From Cycas panzhihuaensis (Eukaryota; Cycadophyta), in the NCBI GenBank assembly GCA_023213395.1, contig CM041465.1, positions 74,903,741 to 74,967,740 on the forward strand: 64,000 nucleotides of DNA, in the 5' to 3' direction. Positions within the stretch are counted from its first letter, which is position 1; each line of letters starts with the position of its first letter. Below are positions 47,123 through 63,345 of this stretch, piece by piece. The position numbers and the translations under genes were made by a program. The notes under the pieces are model-generated. The model saw only the letters and a list, made by a program, of their open reading frames with translations. It did no database searches and was not told the DNA's origin.

Positions 47123-47620
47123 TATTAGAATATGTGATATTTATATATATATAATGTTTAATGTAATGTTATAGATCCACACAAAATTTCACTCACTAAA
47201 AACATTGATAAGTGTAACATAAACACATATTCATATATAAATCGTATTAGATGATGAAAATACTTAAGAGATATTATAGGCTATTCATGAGATAACTATT
47301 TATATAAATATGTACATACACTACTTGAGAAATTGAGAAAGGAAGATTTAATTGGAGATGTAATTATTTGATATTATAATAATGAGCTCCTAACTCTAAC
47401 CTTCTTCCATGGTTTTTCCCTTTTGGGTTTTTCATGTATAAATCTATTGTCTCTCTTATGATTATGCTTATTACATACTTCTTACGTTATACTTTATATT
47501 TCATGTTATTTCTTTATATGTTGATCTTACATTATATGAATGATGTACATTCATTATGATATGATTGAACCATTATACATATTTGATATATTTCCACTGC
47601 GTATTATGAGTACATTCCAA
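47123..47620 (+). repeat. element D 5' LTR
   Basis: About 500 bp matching 62,382-62,748 for its first 370 bases (shared blocks tattagatgatgaaaatact, gactatttatataaatatg-type and tctaaccttct). The start TATTAGAATATGTG corresponds to TGTTGGAATATGTG in the other copy. A primer-binding site follows. Confidence 0.82.
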
Positions 47621-49801
47621 TATGGTATTAGAGTGAAATTCTAAATTCTTTCATGGTATTAAAGCTTAATTTGAGTTGTTAGAGTTGAAGGTTATAAAAG
47701 ATCTTATGAAGTATATTGAAGTTTTTACGAGCTAGTTGTTGAACCAGTTAAAGATCTAGTGACTGAGATAATTGGAGCCAATTAAAGAGCTAGTGATAGG
47801 GCTAATATGAGTTAGTACAAGATCTAGTTTGAGGTGTGTTTTTTGTGAGACAAAAGTTAATTATGTTAACTATATTAGTGACATATATTTAAGATTCTAA
47901 GGCAAGATGAGTTTGATTCAAAATCACATGATGAGAGTAACAAAATTGATGGTATGTTGATTTATTATGTTAATGTGGATATTTATTTTATACACAAAGA
48001 CACCATATTTTAGAAGCATGCAAGTGTTAAAGAATTCTATTGAATGATGAAGAAGAGACTATTGCTAGTTACATTCATTAAAATAGGTTGACCCATTGTA
48101 AAAGTGAATGGAATTTATAAAGATTAGCCATCTTAGCAAATCATAATTAGTAATAGTAGATATACTTAGATATGAAGATATTTTAGTTCATAAGTGAAGG
48201 ATTTTATAAATGTTCTACTCTTGAAGTTGGATTCATTATTATTTTTAAACACCATTTTGAAGGTTATTATGAGTGTCTCATAGTTGAGATTCATTACCAG
48301 AATGATGCTAGTACCCCGTTAATATATGAAACATGCAATGAGCCTGTACAATTGATATTCAACAAAATAAAGAGGTATGTGTTATTAAGGGGACATGATG
48401 TTTTAATACATTTAATCAAATTTGAATATTTTGTGAAGTATGTTAGTAAGACTTCAAGCCATTAACAGTCGGTCACATGGAGTAACAATACAACTAATAA
48501 TCCAAGTGGAAAGGGACTAAACACATTTTCTAAAGGACTTCTTGATTTTTTAGGATGCACTAACAATTTTTTGAGCATAACTTTTTAGTAAAGTGTCATA
48601 TTTAGGTGTCGTCAATTGCATTAGAAAGAGAATTTTAAGATGGTTGAAATGAGTGCTTATAAGGTATATTTCAAAGATAAAAAAATAAAGATTTTAATGG
48701 GTAAAGTTGAGCAAAGTATTTTTGACATCGTAAAAGTTATATTTTTTTACCTTTTTCAAATTTGTTCAGTATTTTCTAATGTTTTTAAGGCTCTTGATCA
48801 TATGATGATGATATTGATGATAATTGATTAAAAAAAATATAAGTTTTATTTAAAAGTGAACACATAAAGATTCATTAATGATATTTTAAATCTCAAATTT
48901 GATAAAAAAATTAATGATGCAGGGCATTATTTAATATGGAAATTTTATATGTACTGGACATGATTAAAATCCCCTTAGTACTTAACAAATTTGATGAAGT
49001 GAAGAGTTCCACTAATCAAATGCAATGATCACTTAGTTTATTATGTATATAAATGAATGAATGCTTTTGATGACACCACTTATTTGATATTGATAAAAGG
49101 CCTAGTTTATTTGTAGTTGTTTGTTGCAGAGTTGAGGAGATGATATTAATTTCTACCTGTTTATGAGACATGGAGAACAAGTCTCATATAATATTTATTT
49201 GGCATATAAATTCAACTGTTGAGGAGTCCAATTGATATCAGATATATGTTTGTCAATGAGAAGTCTGACTTTCCATGTATGACAAGAGGCATGAGAATAC
49301 ATTGTTTACACTACCTTGTCTTAGCTAAGTAGCACACCCTATTCTCAAAGTTAGTTTATTTAATTTATTGATTATTAATGTTGATGATATTTAATGGTTG
49401 CTAGAGGAAAGTTATAGATGCATGTAGAATCCTAATGGAAGCAAAACACGAGTTATTTGCTCATATGTAAAAGACAAGAAAAAGGTTTCATAAGCTACTC
49501 TTGTATAACATACATATTGTGTTATTATTCTTGTATAAAAGAGGTGAAATTTTATGTTACTCTTATAATAATATTTTGCTTAATAACTAAGTGTTTTTTT
49601 ATTTATTAATGAACCATGTACAATAAACACTTTCTAAAGAACTAGTGATTATAATGGTTAGTTATCCATGTATTTTAGTAGATGATTATTATTTTATATA
49701 GATATCAATACTTATTTGTTATTTATGAGATTATTGAGATAATGGGTTGATAGCGTTAATGTTTACAATAACTTTACAGATAAACATATAAAGTTATTAA
49801 G
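47621..49801 (+). mobile_element. element D internal region, non-coding
   Basis: About 2.2 kb after the PBS, plus 62,067-62,381 on the far side of copia E, make up the interior. No gag, PR, RT or integrase motif is visible in any frame. The only open frame of note (48,640-48,831, plus) is Lys/Phe/Ile-rich and unrecognised. Element D is therefore probably a non-autonomous LTR element, or one too decayed to read. Confidence 0.6.
47623..47633 (+). other. element D primer-binding site
   Basis: TGGTATTAGAG after the LTR, an initiator-Met type site that sets the plus orientation and suggests a copia-derived element. Confidence 0.75.
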
Positions 49802-49806
49802 GAGAA

Positions 49807-50130
49807 TGAAGAATGTAGAGGTGTAATGTAGGACTACAATGGTGAGTGTATCTTGAGTTAACATAATCTTCCAAATCAATAGCGGTGTTAAAAAACACTA
49901 GGGAGGTATTCCCACCTTATTTATAGGAAATTTGGGGAGGTAACAAATGCCTCAACCTAACCTGTACATTAACAAAAAATATTCAAAATAATATTAAAAA
50001 TATAATTAAAAAATATAAACACATACCTTAAGAATAATGCATCGGCATTTAGTGGCTCTAGGTGTCCTAGGGAGCCCCAAAGATGGATTTGGTGTACAAC
50101 TCCTTAGGAACATTGGGGGTTATCCCAACA
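49807..50130 (-). repeat. copia E 3' LTR
   Basis: The 324-bp LTR in sense orientation begins TGTTGGGATAACCCCC. It matches 61,705-62,061 (blocks atcttgagttaacataatct, aaaacactagggaggtatt, gagccccaaagatgg). Confidence 0.92.
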
Positions 50131-50139
50131 TTCTCCCCT

Positions 50140-50795
50140 ATAATGCCCAATGTGAACAACTCTCAAACTTTCTCTAAATTTCTAAAATTTGACTTTTCTC
50201 AAATCTTTTATAAATATATCTATTGTCTAGTCTTTAGTGCTATAATAGGCTAACTTGATTTCTTCTACTTGTACTAGTTCCTAAATGAAATGGTATTGAG
50301 TCTCTATGTATTTCGTTCTATCATAGAAGACTGGATTATTTGCCATTTGGATGGTGCTCTGATTATCGCACCAAATTCTGGTGGAACCTTACTGTTTAAG
50401 TTGGAAATCTTGTAATAGTCTTCTCAACCAAACTGACTCACATGCACTTGCTATTGCTACTTTATATTTTACCTTGGCTGTGGATAAGGAAATTGTGTTC
50501 TACTTTTTTGTGCTCTATGCTATTACTGTTAATCCCATACTTAATATATAACCTATTATGGATTTTCTGTCATCAACATCCCCTGCCCAATTTAAATCTA
50601 TATAGCCAATCAACTAAAATTTTAAGAAAGCTTTGTAGTATAGCCCATAATCTAGAGTTCTTTTGAGATATCTAAGGATTCTCTTAGTTGCTTACCAGTG
50701 AGAGGTCTTTGGATCTTGCATGAACCTAGATACAACACTAACTAAGTGTGTTATATCTGGTCAGGTGGACGTCAAACATATCAAACCACCAATAA
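50140..50795 (-). pseudogene. copia E RNase H, distal part
   Basis: Reads LIGYIDLNWAGDVDDRKSI (canonical GYxDADWAGDxDDRKST), ASACESVWLRRLLQDF, WCDNQSTIQMANNPVF, RTKYIETQYHFI and TKDQTIDIF, the full set of copia RNase H blocks. The right end (50,631-50,795) is the first copy of the duplicated segment around SRFMQDPKTSHWQVAKR. Stops interrupt it. Confidence 0.9.
50631..50795 (-). repeat. 165-bp duplication, copy 1
   Basis: RNase H coding sequence repeated at 51,352-51,516 with a few differences. The two copies flank the solo LTR. Confidence 0.92.
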
Positions 50796-51351
50796 TGTTG
50801 AGAAGATAAGGTCCCAACCCTTAAACCACCACCAAGATCTAAACTATTCTTTCAACTTGTTATAGAAATTGAAACTAAAAATTACATGCAAGTTCTTAAA
50901 CCAGAGATAAAACACCAAACTGAACAAGAAAGCTAAGAACATAAATACACCCGATATAACGTGGTAAAACCCTAGCAGTATGTTAGGAAACATCCACATA
51001 GGAAAGGTATTGATCTTTCTTATCACAGAATGGAGAAAATATATATGATCCTATAGTAGAATGCTCATAGCAACAACAACCAGCCTCTGAACTCTTCACA
51101 ATACATTAAACACTATCAACATAATGAAAATTGTCCTAAATCAGGCTACATAAGAGGATCATCCAAGGTACAAATCTTGACCGTAGAATCTAGGGTATTT
51201 TTAGTGAACAACCCTGATTCTCTTTATAATTTAATATACTTCTAGTGCTAAAGGGAGGCTCCCACCCCTCGAGGAAGGTTTGGGGTGAACCCATACTGCC
51301 AACATGTCAAACGTTTAGCCTCCAACCATTGTTGTCACATTACCCAATAAT
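50796..51351 (-). repeat. solo LTR of the copia A family
   Basis: The left end TGTTGAGAAGA is the complement of the copia A LTR end, and the right end near ATTGTTG...CCCAATA corresponds to its start. Between them the complement shares agatcttggtgg, aaataccctagattctac and tgtagcc-type blocks with copia A. No coding or PBS is attached, so it is a solo LTR. It is more diverged from both copia A LTRs than these are from each other. Confidence 0.82.
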
Positions 51352-51516
51352 CTTTATAGTATACCCCATAATCTGGAGTTCTTTTGAGATATCTAAGGAT
51401 TCTCTTAGCTACTTGCCAGTGAGAGGTCTTTGGATCTTGCATGAACCTAGATATAAAACTAACTAAGTGTGTTATATCTGGTCAGGTGGACGTCAAGCAT
51501 ATCAAACCACCAATAA
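51352..51516 (-). repeat. 165-bp duplication, copy 2
   Basis: Second copy of 50,631-50,795. This copy runs on into the rest of the RT/RNase H junction (LIGGLICLTST), so it is the one continuous with upstream coding. Confidence 0.92.
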
Positions 51517-54500
51517 GCTATCTGTAGAGTGTTGGATAAACTAAAGTAGAGTCATTTGTCTTATAGAGTTTGATTCCTATTTCAGTTAGGGTTGCCAATG
51601 GTTTACAATTTATCATTCTAAACTTTTATAATAGGCCTAAGGTATATTTGCATTGGGAGATGAAAATTCCCTTCTTGTCTTACCAAACTTCCAATCATAG
51701 GAAGTAATGCATAAGTTTCAAATCTTTTATTTCAAAATCTTTACACATAACATCTTTGAATTAATATAAGAGGTAGGAGTCATTTCTAGTATATACAAGG
51801 TCATCCACATAAAGACCTATAATTAGGATTAAACTTCCCTTGATTTAGATATATAAATTAGGGTCTGCTTGAGATCTTTCAAACCCTTGATCTCTGAAAT
51901 ATTTATCTATGTGGGAATACCAAGCCCTGGGTGCTTGTTTTAGACCATAAAGTGTCTTTTTTAGTTTATACACTTTGTTCTCTTTCCCCCTGACTTCAAA
52001 ACCAAGGGGTTGAGTGGCATAGATATCTTCTTTGATGTAGCCATTGAGGAAGGCACTTTTGACATCCATTTGGTAAACTTTCTAACTAATTTGGACTGCT
52101 AGACTCATCATCATTCTAATGAATTCTATTTGAGCAACAGGGGTGAAAGTTTCAGAATAATCTATGCCTTCTTTTTTAGCATACCCTTTTGCAACCTATA
52201 TAGCCTTATACTTGTCAATGGAGCTATCTAAGAGAAACTTAGTCTCATAGACCCATTTTATACCAATAGTCTTTTTCTATGGGGGTAAATCAACTATCTC
52301 CCATGTGTTATTCTTAATAATGGAGTTGTATTCATCTTCCATAGCTTTTTTCTAGCATTCATGTTGATTGGCCTCAGCAAAGGTTTAAGCCTTGTGAGTC
52401 TCTAATACCTTGCTTATTAGGACAAAGTTAACCATATGTGAGTGTATGTATCTTCAATTATTATCCAAGATGTTGTCCAAATCATGATTTCGATGAACCC
52501 ATTTTAGTAGATTTTGTGGTAGAGGTTGAGATGAAATTCCCTTCCCACTAGGTTCATTGATTCTTCTCCTAGAATCAAATATAGGAGGCACATATTTGGT
52601 TTTAGAAGATGTATCAAACTTTATTGCAACCTCCTTTTTCTTTTTTTGAATGTCTTGATAGTAGGTATCTTCCTGAAACTTAACATCCTTACTCAACATG
52701 ACTTTTCTTGATTTGGGATCATATACCTTGTATGACTTAGAAGTTTTACTATAGCCAAGGAAGATATATTTGGCACTATGATCATCCAATTTTGATCTTC
52801 GTTAATCAGGAATATGAGCATAGGCAAGACATCCAAATACTCTAAGATGATGTATGCTTGGTTTGTAACCAGTGTAAGCTTCTTTTGAAGTTTTCCACCT
52901 AAGAACTTTGGTAGAGCACCTATTGAGTAAATAAACAGCCGTGTGAATTACTTCAGCCCAAATTCTTGTCCTTAAACATACACCTAGCCATTTCGACTAT
53001 AGTGTGATTTTTCCTCTCCACTACACCATTTTGTTGTGGGGTGTAGGGGTTAGTGATCTATCTTCTAATTCCATGGTATATATAATAATATTTGAATGCA
53101 TTTGAGATAAACTCTCCCCCATTATCCGATCTTAGGGATAGAAGTTTATATCCACTTTGTTGCTCCACAAAGGTTTTGAAGTCAACAAAGTGTTGAAAAG
53201 CATATGATTTATACTTGAGAAAGAACACCCATGTCTTCATTATGAAGTCATCTATGAATGTGATGAAGTATCTTGTACGTGCTAGTGACAGAGTGTTCAT
53301 AGGCCCATAAATATTGGTGTATACCAATTAGAGAAGACCTGATGCTCAATGACTATAATCTAGAAATCTTTCCCTATGGTGTTTACCAAGAAGACACCAT
53401 TCACATAAGTTTTTATTTACATCAATATGTGGTAAACCATTGACCATGTCCATTCATTTCATGAGGGCTAAACTATTATAGTTGAGATGGCCAAACCTTC
53501 TATGCCAAAACTCACTATCTAGGTTAGTTGAAGTTCTTAAAGCATATGTGTTTGAGGGAGTAAGTATAAGTTTGAATAAGTGATCCATAGTCATTTCCCC
53601 TTTGGCAACAATAACTTTATTTCTCCTTTTGTCTTTTATAACACACTCACCATTGTAAAAAATAACCTTGTAGTCCTGTCCCATCATCTATCCTACTAAT
53701 AATAAGTTTTTCCTTAGAGATGGGACATATAAAACATCATCTAGATGTCGATATTCTCTTATATCTATCATCAAAGCTATATTACCTCTCCCAATTTATT
53801 CATGGGAGGTATTATCTCCAAACATAATGGACCCTTTCCTGTGTTTATCCAAAGTACAAAACATGTGTTCTTTGTATGTCATATGAGTTAAACATCCTTA
53901 ATCAATGTACCAACTATCATCTTCTTCCTCCTGAGCAATGAAACTAGATAGAAACAACCTATTATTGTCCTTTGACTCAGATGTATTATGGGCATATCCT
54001 CTAGTGGGTGGTCCATGTTTTGAGAAATATTTATCTTCATTATAGCCACTTCTATGGCAATATATATAATATAAGGGATCTCTCCTTCCATAACTTAAGC
54101 TCCTGCTTCTTAGATGAGATCGATTAATATTGGAGGATCTTCCCCTTTCCTCATAAGGTTGAGGAGGGCTGTCTCTTAGTTTATTGTCATAGTATTCTTG
54201 ATTGGACCTTAAGGATTGAGGGTTTCTTTGACAATTGGGACAACAAGTATGACCTTTAAACTGTCTCCTTTGGTTTGTATATCTTAGAGGGTTCTCATTC
54301 TGTTAGTGTCCTCCTTGCCTCCTTTGATGAGGGGCTTGATATTTTGGAGGATCTTACCTATCTTCCTCTCTAGGGTTCCCAACCCTTCTTATTTGACGTG
54401 ATTCTTTGTGCCTTGAAGTTTTTGCTTGAGAATTAGATTGGATACGAGCCTTTATAGCAAAGGCATGTTCAAGTGACTCATTGGTACTTTGTTATTCCTC

Positions 54501-55082
54501 TATGGACATAAGTATAACACTAAGCTATTCCATTTTTATTGTGCTTAGATCTTTTGAGACACTTATACTAGTGGAAACTATTTCAAAATGTCTAACCACA
54601 CCAACACATTTAAGGATCCATTCAACTACCCTTTGTTCTGTTAGGGTATCTCCAAGAGACCTCATTTGATTCACTATGTTTTGTACTTTGGTCATGAATT
54701 TTGTTACAAATTTAATGGTTAACATATGTAAATTTTTAAGCTTCCTTCTAAGATTCTAAAGTTTGGAAGAGGTTGCTCCTTCATATATTAACTGTAGTGT
54801 ATTCCAAGCTTCTTTTGATTTGACAAACTCACTAACATGAGGGAATACATGATCTTCAAGTACATAAAAGATAAGTGCCAAGGCTTCATTATCCTTCTTA
54901 ACATTTTCCTTGTAGGTGGCTTTCTCCATATTAGTTGGATTTTAACCTAATTTATTGTATCATATTTTCACAATCTCTCATATTTCATTAGCTATGAGGA
55001 TGGGTCTCATCCTTCTACTCTAATTTAAAAAATTATTTATATCAAATTTAGGAATGGTCACATTGATAAAACTTGAGGCCAT
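51352..55082 (-). pseudogene. copia E gag-pol
   Basis: From ATG 55,082: MASSFINVTIPKFDINNF, HVFPHVSEFVKSKEAWNTLQ and MRSLGDTLTEQRVVEWIL (gag), then a decayed knuckle ending CHRSGYNEDKY (His and Cys now Tyr, about 54,060). Protease SWYID-stop-GCLTHMT near 53,910. Integrase: FWHRRFGHLNYNSLALMK, VYTNIYGPM (first Asp now Asn), LRSDNGGEF and NGVVERKN. Linker 52,454-52,789. [53 protein letters not shown] (YVDD intact, about 51,810). Multiple stops and frame breaks occur. It ends into the duplicated RNase H segment. Confidence 0.92.
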
Positions 55083-57820
55083 GCTGAACTAAGGTTTTTG
55101 TTGAACAAAGGTGAAATAAGAGTGAAGTTGATAAGGGTTTTGAAAGAAGGATTTGAATTTGAAGTTTGAAAGGGGTTTGAATTTGAAATTTAAACCAAGT
55201 TTAAATAACCCAAGCTTTATCTAATATTTGAAAAATGAATTAAAACCTGATAAGGCTACTAGGCTCTAAACTTAGGGTTCTCCTGGGGAAACCTTTGGTT
55301 ACTATTTTGTCTAGTGGCGCTTACCCATAAATGACAAAACATGGACCCAATATACTGGTATGTAAGCTCAAGGCTTGATATACCTCAGTACGTGGGCTGC
55401 TAAGAAAGCTTTTACACCCCCTTGAATTGTGGACCCGCCTGCACCAGACTTATGCCTAGTAACAGATCTAACGGTGAAGGTTACTCAAATCAAGACACTC
55501 ACCCTCTCTAGGTCTAGCCTTGGTCTCCAAACACTAAATAAGAAAAAGGTTCTACATCTCAACCTACCATCGAATATACCTGATAATTAATAGCTTTCCT
55601 CATCCAATATGAGTAGGCTAATTAGTGTGTATGAGGTGGTAACTTCAGGGGTCCTAACTGTTCCTTTTACAAGGCTAGAAAATAGAGATTATTCAATTTA
55701 GGATTTATCTTTTTAATGTGAAAATAAATTAATTAATGCTTGTGGTCTTACTTAGGGTTTTGAAATGTTCTTTTATACAAAAAAACTTAAAAGAAAGGAC
55801 AATATCCACTAAGCAAGAATGAATAAATGATATAATAAATTAAAAAAAAAAAAATACAAGCAATAACCTTTCTTAATAAACTAAAATAAATGCCAATATA
55901 TAAGCCAATGTCTTTCAAATGGAAATACTCTTTGAAAATAAAATACACAAGAAACTATATGCACCTTCTATAAGTGAAGCAAGGAATCAATGAAGCTTTC
56001 AATATTTGAACGCCCTTAAATCAAGAATGTTAAGTGAACCTTTGATGCATAAAATGAATAAGAAAAGACTTATAACTATGCCTTTGCTATACACTCCTCA
56101 AGCTTAAAAAAATATAACTTTAGGATAAATAAGAAAGCTTCTTTGACTAATAAACGAATGAACTTTAAGAGGTATGAAGATTATTACAAATATTCTTTGT
56201 AATAATATGAATGAAATGACAAGAAGCTCCTTTGTAGGCTTATAAGCAAACTAGGTATAACCTATCTTAGAAATCAAATAAGGCTTTAACTATGTAAATT
56301 TGAAATAAAACTATCCTTAATGATGAAAATATAGAAGATCAATGAGATTCTTTAACTAAGCTTGAATTTTCAAAGTTAAGAAGTAGCCTAAGTAAACATA
56401 AGTAACCTTTATTAATGCAAAAAATAAGTAGCTATCCTTTGAAAAATAAAAAAATAAGAAACCCAAGTGTAACTTTTACTTTTAATGATAGAAATGCTTA
56501 AAAATGATTAGTTTCTTATAGAAAATGAACAATTAGAATGCAAAAAGTACCTTTGATTGAATAGCTCCTCTTAGCTTGAAGTATTGAAGAACTAGTTTCT
56601 TACTACAAAAAGAACTTGAAAAAATAAACAAGAAATAATAAAAGCTTTAAGAATGAGATGTTAGTAATCAATAAATCAGTTGTAACCTTTTGAGATCATA
56701 TAATGTATGAAAAGTTATAGAATAATACCGATAAAGACTGAATAAGGAGCTAAAATAAACTTGCTTTAAATACCTACTAAATGAACTCAGAATTAAGTGA
56801 AATCTATCTTAAACTGAAGAATATCAAATTTGCTTTCCAACAGATTTGACCATCCAGAAAACTAACTTCTGTAGCTTAAGATTTTAATAAATAAGTGCAA
56901 AGACCCCTTTTTCAGCTTTAATTGGTGCTACAAGACTTAAAATGTTATAAAAATAAAATATAACCTTATAAAAGGTATGAAAAAGAGTTCACTTACAAAT
57001 AGAAGACCTTTTAATCTAATTTATTCCAAAAAACTTGAAGGAAACACTTTAAAAAATGCCAATTAGTGAGTAGTTAGGCTTGATACAATACCTTAACTTC
57101 AAAAGCTTATAATATCTACAAAAAGACTTCAAATCACTTAAGAGATTACATCACTGCAAAGAGAGCTAAGTCAACTTTCCAACAAAGTTAACAAATCAGA
57201 AAACAGATACCAAACAAGAAAGATATAGAAACAATAGTAAAATGACCTCTTTATGTTTAATAAACTAGAAGCTAAAATATGAGGTGACTTTAAATTATTA
57301 AAAAATGATCAAAACCATATCTAAAACTAGAAAATGACTAATCTATAGTGTATCCAGTGAAGATATTGTCACAATGGAACTAGTTTCGTTAAAATATGGT
57401 ACTCCAGTGAGAAGTTAGAAATATAAAAGTGCTTACCCCTTAGAATAAAATAAATAAATAAAATATAAAGGAAAAGATTGAATAAAGTTGGCCCCTTAGC
57501 TTTCACAAACTCTTTAGGTCACATGGAGGTCACGTGACTGGGGTTGAACCCGGTGGGGTTAGGCTCTTTAACAAAAAGGATTTCAAATGATATCAAATAT
57601 AATTCATTTTTTTTTTAACCTTGATTAAAGATAATATAAACAATATATTATAAAGTTTGAAAAAAAAAAATCAAACAACAACTATGCAGCAAGTCTAGAG
57701 GGCATAAACAGGAGAAAAGTGATCAAAACACGATCCATTCACATTAATTTTGAATGCAAAGAAGGCGGTGACCCACCACATAAATTAGCCCAAAAATTGA
57801 TAACAAAAATGATTAAAATA
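55083..57820 (-). other. copia E leader or inserted AT-rich sequence, no gene
   Basis: 2.7 kb between gag and the microsatellite. It is AT-rich with many short A tracts, and has a somewhat GC-richer patch at 55,280-55,680. No domain, LTR boundary or RNA gene could be recognised. Leaders of this length are unusual for copia, so part of it may be a separate insertion. Confidence 0.5.
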
Positions 57821-61140
<3,320 letters not shown>

Positions 61141-61690
61141 ACAATTTTAAAAATAATTTGTATTAAAAAAAAAATGGTGAAGAATGAGGGCGTGAAGACT
61201 CTATTGATCAGATCTCTCTATAGAAGCCACAGAATGACACCAAACTTAGACGAGGCTGGGTATCATGGATAGCTAGGCACCGATAAATTTTTATGCCAAA
61301 CAGATACCTATAGAATGAGAATGAAGTTGAGGAGTGAATTGGGTTCCATATGGGAAACTGAGACTCAAAGAGAGATTTCTCTGAGTATAAGCAATAAAAA
61401 CACAAACTGCTTTTATTGTTGGCTAGAGAATTCAATTATGATCATAACAAGCTGTCATATGAGGTAGTTTCGATCAAAGATTGAGAAGTTGGGACCAGAT
61501 GAAATGAAGTGAACGACGCAAGTAACATACAAATATATATAAATGAAAAAACAAATAATATAAATGATGGTTTTACAAAGTTAAACCTTTAATATATCGT
61601 GATATTATTTACATATCAAAATAATTAGAAGTTAAGCCGTGAATCTCACATAATTTCTAAAAATTTAATTGATCGAATGCTAACCAAGTC
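61141..61690 (-). other. copia E leader next to the PBS
   Basis: 550 bases also present at 63,346-63,895 with few differences. It includes gaagactctattgatcagat and gaattcaattatgatcataa. No protein is evident in either copy. Confidence 0.75.
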
Positions 61691-61702
61691 GCTCTAATAC
61701 CA
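61691..61702 (-). other. copia E primer-binding site
   Basis: GCTCTAATACCA on the plus strand, the complement of TGGTATTAGAGC; two bases from the LTR. Confidence 0.9.
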
Positions 61703-61704
61703 AA

Positions 61705-62061
61705 TGAAAGATGCAGAGGTGTAAAACAGAACTACAACAGTGAGTGCATCTTGAGTTAACATAATCTTCTAAATCAATGGCAGTGTTAAAAAACACTAGG
61801 GAGGTATTTCCACCCTATTTATAGGAAATTTGGGAAGGCAGAATGTGCTTTAGCCCGACCTACACGTTAACAAAAAAATATTCAAAATAATATTAAAAAT
61901 ACAATTAAGTAATATCAACACATAACTTAAAAATAATGTGTCAGTATTTAGTGGCTCTAGGTGACTGATGTACAGCTCTAAGTGCCCTAAGGAGCCCCAA
62001 AGATGGCTTTGAGAAGCCCTAGGTGCACAACTCTTTAAGAACATTATGGGTTATCCCAACA
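61705..62061 (-). repeat. copia E 5' LTR
   Basis: The 357-bp partner of 49,807-50,130; sense start TGTTGGGATAACCC, sense end ATCTTTCA. It is longer mainly through an insertion near 61,965-61,985 (gactgatgtacagctctaag). Confidence 0.92.
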
Positions 62062-62066
62062 GAAAA

Positions 62067-62381
62067 AAATTCAGATAAACATAACGAGTGAAAGCTATAA
62101 AATTAAAATTGATTTGCTAGTTGATTAATGATTGCTTTACAAGTTAGTTCCTCATAGTTAGCCACTAATTATCACAAATGACTATAGATGATTACAGGTT
62201 ATTACTTACAGGAAAGAAGTATCATATTGATAAATTTATAGGTTAAAGTAATACAACTTTATTAAGATTGATATTAATTAATACATATTTGATACAAGTT
62301 TATAGGTTGCAATATACATGAAAATATAAAGACATTGAAAAATAAGGTTAGAAATTAAAGATATTACACATTAAATAGGAG
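62067..62381 (+). mobile_element. element D internal region, right part
   Basis: Non-coding sequence between copia E and the D 3' LTR. It ends ttaaataggag, a short purine-rich stretch before the LTR start. Confidence 0.55.
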
Positions 62382-62748
62382 TGTTGGAATATGTGTTATT
62401 TTCATATATATAATATTTAATATAATGTTATGAACTCATACAAAATGCCATTGACTAAAAGCATTGATAAATATAACACGCATACATATTTATGTACAAA
62501 TACTATTAGATGATGAAAATACTTAAGATATATTATAGGTTATTTATGAGGAGACTATTTATATAAATATGCATACACACCACTTAAGAAATTGAGAAAA
62601 ATAGATTGACTTGGAGATGCAATCATTTGATATCATAAAGAGCAGCTCCAAACTCTAACCTTCTCCTATAATATTTTTTTCCTTATATTTTCTACATATA
62701 AATCAATTGTCTCTCTTGTGGTGATTCTTATTGGATGCTTTTAATGTT

Positions 62749-62749
<1 letters not shown>
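62382..62749 (+). repeat. element D 3' LTR, first part
   Basis: Starts TGTTGGAATATGTG and matches 47,123-47,490. It is broken off by the second microsatellite; the remainder would lie beyond the window. Confidence 0.82.

Positions 62750-63345
<596 letters not shown>

Noticed and set aside
57520-57570. tRNA T-arm-like GGGGTTGAACCCGG
   Set aside because: No acceptor, D-arm or anticodon arm could be folded around it; a lone stem-loop is not a tRNA gene or SINE head.
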